From NCBI RefSeq assembly GCF_029433335.1, contig NZ_JAQTHX010000003.1, positions 149,082-213,081 of the forward strand: 64,000 bases of DNA, read 5' to 3'. This stretch comes from Bifidobacterium sp. ESL0745 (GTDB taxonomy: Bacteria > Actinomycetota > Actinomycetes > Actinomycetales > Bifidobacteriaceae). Below, in pieces: positions 57,096 through 64,000 of the stretch (the stretch's first letter is position 1; each line of letters starts with the position of its first letter). The translations under genes were made by a program, and so were the position numbers. Under the pieces are notes generated by a model that did not search any database, was not told the DNA's origin, and saw nothing but the letters and a program-made list of their open reading frames with translations.

Positions 57096-59456
57096 ATGCG
57101 CAAACCATTGAAGGCAGCCATGGGAATTTTGGCCGCTGCAGCCATGCTGTCCATTCCAGCACTCTCCAACGCCGACGATATTCAGCGCTCACACCCGGAA
57201 AACACAGCCCAAAGCCAGACGCAGACACAGGCAGCCCTTCAGGCGCCCTCAACGCAAAGCCTCTGCGATCCCACCGTCAAAAACATGGGCAGCAACGTCA
57301 CCGGTCAGCTTTCCAACAACTCCGACGGCTGCAAACTTACTATTACAGCAGGTGCAGGAGGCGGCACCTTCGACAAAAATACCTTGCAACCCCTGTACAA
57401 TTCAAACGCTGTGACCGAGATCGCCTTTGCCGGTTCCAACAAAATTGCCTTCCCCGCTGACTCAAGCTCCATGTTCTACGATATGTTCAAACTTAAAAAC
57501 ATCGATCTCGGCGGCTCCGTTGACACCAGCAACGTCACCAACATGAAATCTATGTTTAGTTCTTGTCGCAACCTACGGTCGCTTGATTTGAGCCACCTCG
57601 ACACCCACAACGTCACCAACATGCACCAGATGTTCCTCTTTTGCTGGAGCCTGCGGTCGCTTGATGTCAGTCACTTAGATACCCACAACGTCATTGATAT
57701 GAGCGCCATGTTCGAGGAATGTGGGAGTCTGGCCAGCCTTGATTTGAGTCACTTCGATACGCGCAAAGTCACCGATATGGGGAATTTGGTCAACAATTGC
57801 AGCAAAATGAAATCCCTTGACCTTGGCGGCACATTCGACACCAGCAACGTCACCGAGATGAGTGACGTGTTCGACAACTGTTTCAACTTGATACAGCTGA
57901 CGGTCGGGAAAAACGTGCACTTGTCCGATGACTCAGGAAATGCATCAGCGTACGAAGCCGAGTACGACCCTATCAAGTGGCAATGGGTACAGCTCGAAGT
58001 GCCCGGCACCGACTCGGCTCATGTCAACCAGTCCGGCACCACCCGATACATCTTCACCGAGCTAAAGGCCCGGACACGAGACGTAAGTGCCTCCGACCGC
58101 GATGGCACTTACGTGCGCATAGGATATTCAACCCTTCTAATTCTCAAAGCGGAGTCGCCACTACCCAAAGACACGAGCGTAGCCGGTGAGGACGGTTTAT
58201 ATTCCACGGACGCAGCCGTTGGCAATAATGTCCCCGTGCACGACGCCAATGGAACCGTCATTACTAAAATCGTGGCTCTGGGATACTACACCTTGCCCGA
58301 CGAGGCCAACAGCCCATTCACAATCAGCGGTTGCCCCGAAACCGGCTGCACATTCCAAGGTTGGGCTGAAAACGCCGATGGCAGCGGCCCCCTGCACCAG
58401 CCAGGGTCCAAAATCGATCTGACCAATAAAAAGGTCACCCTTTACGCAACATGGAAAGCCGAAGAACCCAAACCGGCAGAAACGGTTACACCATCAGAGC
58501 CTGCGGCCACGCCAGTAGCCCCTGACACAACCCCGTCCGGCTCGAGCTCTGCGACCGATTCGCCCTCATCGACAGAGTCGAATTCCTCTCCCACGAACAA
58601 CCCGGCTTCGAGCCCCTCGCCCATGAATCCAAAGCCGGGAAGCCCATCCGAGTCTTCCAATGCAAGCACTTCGGCCAACCCGTCAGCATCCTCCAAGCCC
58701 GGCACCTCGGCCAACCCGACTTCGCCATCACAGGCAGGGAGCTCCTCCTCTAATGCCACGTCCCCGATCGCAAAGCCGAACATCTCGGCCAATCAGCCCG
58801 AACCTTCTTCGTCAAGCGCTTCTGGCAATTCGTCGGCGACGTCTGGCTCCGCCACCCATTCGCAACAGACAGGGTCGGCAACACCGCAACTCTCGGCCGG
58901 CACTGCGACACAGCACGAGACCGCTACGTCGCAGAACGGCGAACCGGTCACAGGCATCGCCACCGAAGCGGCACCGGCAATTCCGGCAGCCACGTCTCCG
59001 GTCGCCGAAGCTGCCGTATCACCCGTTGCCGCGCCCATAGTCAGCGCCGTCGCCACCACCGTCGCGGCCCAAGCTGCAGGCACAGTAAATGCCACCAACA
59101 ACGGGACCAATAGTGCCGCCATCAACAACAGCACCGCCAGCGGGACAAGCCCCAACGCCGTAAGCCTCCAATCCGGCCGTGACACCAACAGCACCCCGGC
59201 CCTGCAACCAGCGGCGCCCAAGAGCGCCAACCGCGAATGCGCCGCCATTGCATGGCGTACCGGTGACATCCATCCTGCGGCTTACCAGTGCAACGCTGGC
59301 ACTCCCGCCGCGTCCGTCGCCACCGACACCGCCGACCAGACGCCGATCTGGATCTTCCTGCTGCTCATGCTGGCCACCCTGTTCGTCTTCTTCGCCCTCA
59401 GCAGCCGCAGCCGCTTCGAAGTCGTCCGCCACCGCGCCATGGAAACAGAAGAGTAA
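57096..59456 (+). CDS. BspA-like (DUF285-repeat) surface protein 2
   Basis: 786 residues from ATG 57096, 9 nt after AGGGAAG; ATG 57075 is too early for that site. Signal peptide about 1-27 (ALSNA-D). DUF285-type repeats occupy about 128-270 (SLDLSHLDTHNVTNMHQMF). An InlB/Listeria-Bacteroides-like beta repeat (about 345-453; FQGWAENADGSG…VTLYATW) is followed by a long Ser/Pro/Thr/Ala stalk (about 455-700). A Cys-pair segment (ECAAIAW…AAYQCN), TM helix (about 748-770) and the tail RSRFEVVRHRAMETEE finish it. The anchor matches surface protein 1, not LPxTG. Confidence 0.9.
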   Translation: MRKPLKAAMGILAAAAMLSIPALSNADDIQRSHPENTAQSQTQTQAALQAPSTQSLCDPTVKNMGSNVTGQLSNNSDGCKLTITAGAGGGTFDKNTLQPLYNSNAVTEIAFAGSNKIAFPADSSSMFYDMFKLKNIDLGGSVDTSNVTNMKSMFSSCRNLRSLDLSHLDTHNVTNMHQMFLFCWSLRSLDVSHLDTHNVIDMSAMFEECGSLASLDLSHFDTRKVTDMGNLVNNCSKMKSLDLGGTFDTSNVTEMSDVFDNCFNLIQLTVGKNVHLSDDSGNASAYEAEYDPIKWQWVQLEVPGTDSAHVNQSGTTRYIFTELKARTRDVSASDRDGTYVRIGYSTLLILKAESPLPKDTSVAGEDGLYSTDAAVGNNVPVHDANGTVITKIVALGYYTLPDEANSPFTISGCPETGCTFQGWAENADGSGPLHQPGSKIDLTNKKVTLYATWKAEEPKPAETVTPSEPAATPVAPDTTPSGSSSATDSPSSTESNSSPTNNPASSPSPMNPKPGSPSESSNASTSANPSASSKPGTSANPTSPSQAGSSSSNATSPIAKPNISANQPEPSSSSASGNSSATSGSATHSQQTGSATPQLSAGTATQHETATSQNGEPVTGIATEAAPAIPAATSPVAEAAVSPVAAPIVSAVATTVAAQAAGTVNATNNGTNSAAINNSTASGTSPNAVSLQSGRDTNSTPALQPAAPKSANRECAAIAWRTGDIHPAAYQCNAGTPAASVATDTADQTPIWIFLLLMLATLFVFFALSSRSRFEVVRHRAMETEE

Positions 59457-59476
59457 AACAGTCGCAATCAAATTAG

Positions 59477-59515
59477 TTGAGGCCCGCACCGAATCCAATC
59501 CGGTGCGGGCCTCAA
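59477..59515. terminator. Hairpin after surface protein 2
   Basis: TTGAGGCCCGCACCG (59477-59491) pairs perfectly with its inverse at 59501-59515. No long U tract follows, but the stem is G/C-rich and sits just past the stop. Confidence 0.75.
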
Positions 59516-59565
59516 CGCTAATCTCCAGAATCGTAATCTCATCTACAAATATTGCCGATTTGTGA

Positions 59566-59575
59566 ACGTTAACGT
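59566..59575 (+). promoter_or_regulatory. Palindrome upstream of the alcohol dehydrogenase
   Basis: ACGTTAACGT is a perfect 10-bp palindrome 83 bp before the ATG at 59659, in an A/T-rich promoter region. It is a candidate operator. Confidence 0.4.
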
Positions 59576-59658
59576 CGTATTATTCATACTTTTTTTCATT
59601 ATTTATATAATAAAAAGGATAAGGGTAACACCACCCTATCTACGAAAGGGAATCAACG

Positions 59659-60726
59659 ATGAAAGCTGTTCGTATTTACGGCCAGGAAGACGTACGCGTC
59701 GAAGATGTAGCCATTGCCGATCCGAAGCCGGATCAGGTACAAATCAAAGTGAAGAACTGCGGCATCTGCGGTTCCGACCTTCACGCTTATGCCGAAGGCT
59801 GGGGTCTGCCGACCCATCCGCACCCACTGACCGGCAAGACCGTGCCGATTACTCTCGGTCACGAGTTCTCGGGCGAAGTCGTCAAGGTCGGCAGCGCGGT
59901 TACCGATCTGAAGGTGGGCGACGGCATCGCCGTTGAACCGCTGCTGGCTTGCGGCAAGTGCGCCAACTGCCGCGCGGGCAACTACAACTTCTGCGACAAC
60001 GTGGTGGCCGAGGACGGCGCCGGAAACTTCCTTGGATTCTCGCAAGACGGCGGCATGGCCGAGTATGCCAACATCGACGACGTTTTCGCGCACAAGCTTC
60101 CCGAAGGCATGGATTACGACCTCGGCGCACTGTGCGAGCCGGTTTCCGTTTCCTACGAAGGCATCAAGAAGGTCGGCCTGCGCGAAGGCCAGACCGTCGC
60201 CGTGATGGGTGCCGGCCCGATCGGCCTGACCACTGCACTGCTCGCCCGCATCGCCGGCGCGAACCGTGTCTATATTTCCGACGTTTCCGAAGTTCGTCTG
60301 GCCAAGGCCCGCGAGCTCGGCTTCACCGACGCGCTTAACCCCACCAAGCAGGATGTCAACGCCGTTATCCGCGCCGACTACCCCACCGGCGTGGATGTCA
60401 CCTTCGAATGCGCGGGCGTGCAGGCCACGTTCGACACCGCACTCAAGGTCACGCGCCGCACCGGCAAGATCCAGATCGTCGCGCTGTTCGGCAAGCCCGT
60501 CAGCGTCAACTGGACCGATGACGTGATCATGCAGGGCATCGACATCTACACGACGCTGTGCTATCAGAACAGCTTCGACACCGTCCTCGGCATCATCAAC
60601 GCCCATAAGGACCAGTTCAAGCCGGTCATCACCAAGAAGGTCAGCCTCGACGACGCCATCGAGGGCATCAAGGCCCTGGCCACCGACAAGTCCCAGGTCA
60701 AGGTGATGATCACCCCGGAGCTCTGA
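59659..60726 (+). CDS. Zinc-dependent medium-chain alcohol/polyol dehydrogenase
   Basis: 355 residues. Catalytic zinc site: C37 (GICGSDLH), H68-E69 (LGHEFSGEV) and a later CEP motif. Structural zinc cysteines are C98, C101, C104 and C112. Rossmann motif VAVMGAGPIGL. Overall it resembles butanediol, sorbitol or threonine dehydrogenases of the family; the exact substrate cannot be fixed. The GGGAA ribosome site and A/T-rich promoter are its own, so it is a single-gene unit set between two surface-protein genes. NAD dependence is expected from the fold. Confidence 0.9.
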   Translation: MKAVRIYGQEDVRVEDVAIADPKPDQVQIKVKNCGICGSDLHAYAEGWGLPTHPHPLTGKTVPITLGHEFSGEVVKVGSAVTDLKVGDGIAVEPLLACGKCANCRAGNYNFCDNVVAEDGAGNFLGFSQDGGMAEYANIDDVFAHKLPEGMDYDLGALCEPVSVSYEGIKKVGLREGQTVAVMGAGPIGLTTALLARIAGANRVYISDVSEVRLAKARELGFTDALNPTKQDVNAVIRADYPTGVDVTFECAGVQATFDTALKVTRRTGKIQIVALFGKPVSVNWTDDVIMQGIDIYTTLCYQNSFDTVLGIINAHKDQFKPVITKKVSLDDAIEGIKALATDKSQVKVMITPEL

Positions 60727-61402
60727 AACTTCAATCCGACATATTGGGCGGATAGACTGACGCATAATCCACTGGCTATCCGCTCAATTCACCTTTCGAA
60801 ACGTTCCCGACAAAGCAACGATTTACGGTTTCGGCACATGGCACGAACCTTCGTCGGGGGCGTTTTCATATACCCAGGCCTTATACGTCCTCGTCGACTC
60901 GGCCTTTGCCAACAGGCACCATTAATAGTTCATAGACATTCGCATGGATTCAATCTCAACAGCAATCGCAAAGAATCCGATTTTGTCTATTGGAATATGC
61001 TGTAAGTGAAATTATATAGAGAAACTATTTATTTTTGAATAGTAAATTGGTTATTTTTTTTATAAATTCCCATTATTTTAAGTGGATAATTAAATAGGTT
61101 CGTTACAGCATACCAAAACAACAAACATTGAACGATAAACCAGAAATTCAACTCCGAAGCCGACCAAACGTCGCATGACCTATTTTTCACTTTCTATCAC
61201 ACATCGATGAAATCCGGACCGCATGCACATTCATCGCCGGCAACTATGTATTATAAAATGCCGATAATGCTTGTGCCTTAAGGCCTTTCGACATCCCATT
61301 GCATCAAAAGCAAGTATAAAATGTAATATAATACATTTTTAGAAACTGATCTGGGGAGAACAATGCTGCTCCCTTGTGCCTTTTCAAGGGGGGAATAAAG
61401 AC
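60727..61402. other. 676-bp A/T-rich intergenic region
   Basis: No gene is supported. The stretch between about 60,990 and 61,330 is very A/T-rich and includes a small inverted repeat (ACTATT…AATAGT near 61,024). It presumably holds the promoter of surface protein 3, whose ribosome site is the purine run AAGGGGGGAA just before the ATG. Confidence 0.5.
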
Positions 61403-64000
61403 ATGAGCAAACCATGGAAGGTAACGGTCGGGGTGCTTGCGGTAGCGGCAATGCTGTCGGTACCAGTGCTCTCCCAAGCCGGAGAAATTCAACAGGCTTT
61501 GACCGGCGATGCCGTCACTCAAAGCGCAACCACCAGTAACACCACGCCGAAAGACGACAAAGATCAGTCGGCTAAAGACGGCGCGCAAGCGGATGACACC
61601 GCCAAGGAAACCAATCAAAAAGGTGCGGCTAGTGGATCAACGCAAGCAAAGTCAAAGAACGGTTCACAGGCAAGTGACGCCGCCAAGCAGCCGGTCACGG
61701 CGACAACGCCCGACCTGGCCGCCAAGCCCACGATCGGCGCACAAACTGACACGCAGAGCACAACACAAGCCCAGGCCCAAGCGCTGAAGGCCGGCCCGCA
61801 GGAAGACCAGCCCGCCGCCCAGGACGGCACCTGTACCGGAAGCGGCAACACGAACGCCGGCACATGGACGATCGCACCTACCAGCGACGGCGGATGCAGA
61901 TTGACCGTCAACGCCACCGAAGACAACAATAACGTCACCCAGCTGTTTCAGAGAAGTCATTCAGAAGTTACCGAAATTGTCTTCACCGGTAAGAAAAGCA
62001 TCTTTGACGTTAACCCTTATTACGCGCCTACAATTTACGGACTCTACTTGAAGTCCATAGACTTTGGCAATTCCGTGGACTTCAGCAACCAAAAAACCTT
62101 GTCCCAAATGTTTTATGCGAAGCCATATCTGGAGACCGTGACATTTGGCCCTGATTTTATCCCCAATAACGCTACTGGTATGTCCAGTATGTTCAGTGAC
62201 TGTCAGAGTCTGAAAAAAGTGGACTTTGGCGGCCTTGACATCAGTCATGTTCGAAGCATGAAGCAAATGTTCGAAAATTCTCCAAAACTCGAGACGGTTA
62301 TATTCCCCTCCTCTTCAAACACTTCCTCAGTCACGGACATGGAGTACATGTTCAGCGGGGATACCAATCTGAAGAACTTCGATTTGAGCAAGCTCGATCT
62401 GCACAACGTCAAAAAAATGAACATGATGTTTTGGAAGTGCGATAGTCTCGAATCTGTGACTTTCCCAAGCAGCGGAACAGCAAATGGAGCCCAACTATAC
62501 GAAATGCTCTATTGGTGCCAGAATCTCAAAAAGGTCGATCTCAGTAATTTCGATGCCAGCAATGTCATATCCATGGCAGACATGTTCGAATATTGCGACA
62601 ACTTGGAAACCGTTAAATTCTTCCATACAGATACAGCCAATGGAACTTATTTGATCCGTATGTTTGATAGCTGCACCAGCTTGAAAGACATCGATATGAG
62701 TGATTTTGACTGGAGCAATGTCGCCAGCATGGAACGAATGTTCCAAGGTTGCTCGAGCCTGAAGAACGTAAAATTCCCTCATAAGAACTTCGCCGACGGT
62801 GTCGACCTGAGTTTTATGTTTTTCCAGGATCCACTAGAAAATGTCAATCTCAACGACTTGAATTTCAACAATGTTTCCAATATGTGTGCCATGTTCTCGG
62901 GTTGCAAATTCAAAACCTTAGTATTCCCGCGCACCACAATCGCCAATGATGCAGACATAAGCCGTATGTTTGAGCGTAATACGTCACTGGTAAACGTCGA
63001 TCTAAGCAAATTGGATACCAGTAACGCCGGAAATTCAGAGCTAATGTTCCAGTTCTGCATAAACCTGCAACAAATCACTTTTGGTGCGAACACAAAAATG
63101 ACAGCTAACTCCCTATCTGATATGTTCGGTTATGCCTGGCCTACCGATGAGTGGGTGGAGTTGGCAGTGCCTGGTACGCCTTCGGCGCATACAGACGATT
63201 CCGTGGTATATACGCGTGACGAGCTTGCCACACGCACACAGTCGTCTCAACCAGATCGCATCGGCACCTACGTGCTGGCGACGAAGCATACGCTGACGCT
63301 CAGGCCAGAGACCAATCTGCCAGAAGGCGCTGAGTTGAAGAACAGCGCCGACCCCGACCCGATAACCTTCTGGTACGGCAAGGGCACAGACGTTCCTGTG
63401 CGCGACGCCGATGGCAATGTCCCCGAAGGAAGCCCGTCGAGCATTGGTTCGGTGACTAACTCAATGCCTTCTCTGCCTAACGACCCATACGGCCTGCAAA
63501 AGGATCCTTGGTCCAGCCAAGACCCCTGGTCCTATCCCAGCTCCCCGTTCTATCCGGAACCGGACCCATGGAACCCGGCCACGGAATCCTATTACCCTGG
63601 GGTGGGCCCGGCATACCCGTGGTCGCAGACCTCCGGCCTTTACGGCCAGTCAGATTATGGTAAGTCTTCCAAGCACTTCCCCATTCTCGACCCCTGGGAG
63701 GATGAGACCCCTGAGGAGACCTCTGAGGAAGGCAACGAGACCTCCGGAGAGAGCACTGAACCGACTGAAGCCGACGAGGACACCTACATCTTCGACGGTT
63801 GGGCCGAAAACGAGGACGGATCAGGCGAGGTACACGCTGCTGCCCAGTCGCTCCCAGCCGTAGACAAAGACCTCACCTTCTACGCCAAGTGGGAGAAGAA
63901 GCAGCCTCCTAAGCCCGATCCTTCCGATCCTTCCGATCCTTCCGATCCTTCCGATCCTTCCGATCCTTCCGATCCTTCCGATCCTTCCGATCCTTCCGAT
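61403..64000 (+). CDS. BspA-like (DUF285-repeat) surface protein 3, 3' end outside window
   Basis: 866 codons are present with no stop. Signal peptide about 1-30 (MSKPWKVTVGVLAVAAMLSV…), similar to protein 2. A low-complexity Ala/Gln/Thr region (about 30-150) is followed by about fifteen DUF285-type repeats (190-590; VxxMxxMFxxCxxLKxVDLS). An InlB-like beta region (about 610-835) is interrupted by a Pro/Trp/Tyr-rich and then Glu/Thr-rich insert. At residue 839 a DPS tandem repeat begins and continues to the window edge. By analogy the rest should contain a stalk and membrane anchor. Confidence 0.9.
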   Translation, partial: MSKPWKVTVGVLAVAAMLSVPVLSQAGEIQQALTGDAVTQSATTSNTTPKDDKDQSAKDGAQADDTAKETNQKGAASGSTQAKSKNGSQASDAAKQPVTATTPDLAAKPTIGAQTDTQSTTQAQAQALKAGPQEDQPAAQDGTCTGSGNTNAGTWTIAPTSDGGCRLTVNATEDNNNVTQLFQRSHSEVTEIVFTGKKSIFDVNPYYAPTIYGLYLKSIDFGNSVDFSNQKTLSQMFYAKPYLETVTFGPDFIPNNATGMSSMFSDCQSLKKVDFGGLDISHVRSMKQMFENSPKLETVIFPSSSNTSSVTDMEYMFSGDTNLKNFDLSKLDLHNVKKMNMMFWKCDSLESVTFPSSGTANGAQLYEMLYWCQNLKKVDLSNFDASNVISMADMFEYCDNLETVKFFHTDTANGTYLIRMFDSCTSLKDIDMSDFDWSNVASMERMFQGCSSLKNVKFPHKNFADGVDLSFMFFQDPLENVNLNDLNFNNVSNMCAMFSGCKFKTLVFPRTTIANDADISRMFERNTSLVNVDLSKLDTSNAGNSELMFQFCINLQQITFGANTKMTANSLSDMFGYAWPTDEWVELAVPGTPSAHTDDSVVYTRDELATRTQSSQPDRIGTYVLATKHTLTLRPETNLPEGAELKNSADPDPITFWYGKGTDVPVRDADGNVPEGSPSSIGSVTNSMPSLPNDPYGLQKDPWSSQDPWSYPSSPFYPEPDPWNPATESYYPGVGPAYPWSQTSGLYGQSDYGKSSKHFPILDPWEDETPEETSEEGNETSGESTEPTEADEDTYIFDGWAENEDGSGEVHAAAQSLPAVDKDLTFYAKWEKKQPPKPDPSDPSDPSDPSDPSDPSDPSDPSDPSD
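63917..64000 (+). repeat. 9-bp tandem repeat encoding Asp-Pro-Ser
   Basis: GATCCTTCC is repeated exactly nine times followed by GAT at the window edge, in frame with surface protein 3. The copies are identical at the DNA level, so slippage could change stalk length. Confidence 0.95.

Noticed and set aside
59653..60765. 370-codon minus-strand ORF over the alcohol dehydrogenase
   Set aside because: Shadow frame; the plus strand has the full zinc-dehydrogenase motif set and ribosome site.

Overview
The window looks like a chromosomal segment from Bifidobacterium or a close relative (Actinobacteria). The indicators are high-GC coding sequence, a mevalonate rather than MEP isoprenoid route (mvaD, mevalonate kinase), a LacY-type permease next to a GH32 beta-fructofuranosidase, a sortase C pilus locus, leaderless promoters with -10 boxes, and a large set of surface proteins. 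I cannot name the species from sequence alone.

Layout. 1-4.0 kb: end of an MFS transporter, a GtrA-family membrane protein and two mevalonate-pathway genes. 4.5-18.8 kb: a cell-envelope polysaccharide locus. It has three galactofuranosyltransferase-like (GlfT2-type) enzymes, a Wzm/Wzt-type ABC exporter, an acyltransferase-3 protein, a large multi-pass membrane protein and an FAD oxidoreductase. It is followed by a secreted GH25 muramidase with ricin-type repeats (18.9-21.6 kb). 22.4-24.7 kb: two genes of unknown function around a tRNA-Ser. 24.8-31.7 kb: a sortase-assembled pilus operon (large LPFTG protein, LPLTG backbone pilin, class C sortase). 32.3-38.8 kb: a DinJ/YafQ toxin-antitoxin pair, amtB-glnB, ftsY, a leaderless TetR regulator behind a long inverted repeat, a GT2 glycosyltransferase and a glutaredoxin-like protein. 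38.9-42.6 kb: small membrane genes, tRNA-Lys, a secreted HNH nuclease with an excalibur motif and a second DinJ/YafQ pair.

42.7-50.6 kb is sugar catabolism: a LacI regulator; a GntP-like permease, YhcH-family protein and YagE-like aldolase; then a permease and GH32 enzyme for sucrose or fructo-oligosaccharides behind a promoter with two inverted operator copies. 51.0-64.0 kb holds three large BspA-like (26-residue, DUF285-type repeat) surface proteins interleaved with a ribonucleotide reductase small subunit and a zinc alcohol dehydrogenase. The third surface protein runs off the window in a DPS tandem repeat.

The most striking observation is the NrdF at 55.6 kb. Aligned from memory to E. 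coli NrdF, three of its four metal-binding glutamates read Gln, Ser and Lys (Q129, S189, K223), while the Asp, both His and the radical Tyr remain. That is the QSK signature of class Ie, metal-free, DOPA-radical reductases. It lies behind a pair of NrdR boxes, and a diverged copy of part of that promoter sits on the far side of the neighbouring 1408-residue surface-protein gene. Other strong points are the mycobacteria-like galactan synthesis/export gene set and a shared C-terminal anchor without LPXTG in the BspA-like proteins.
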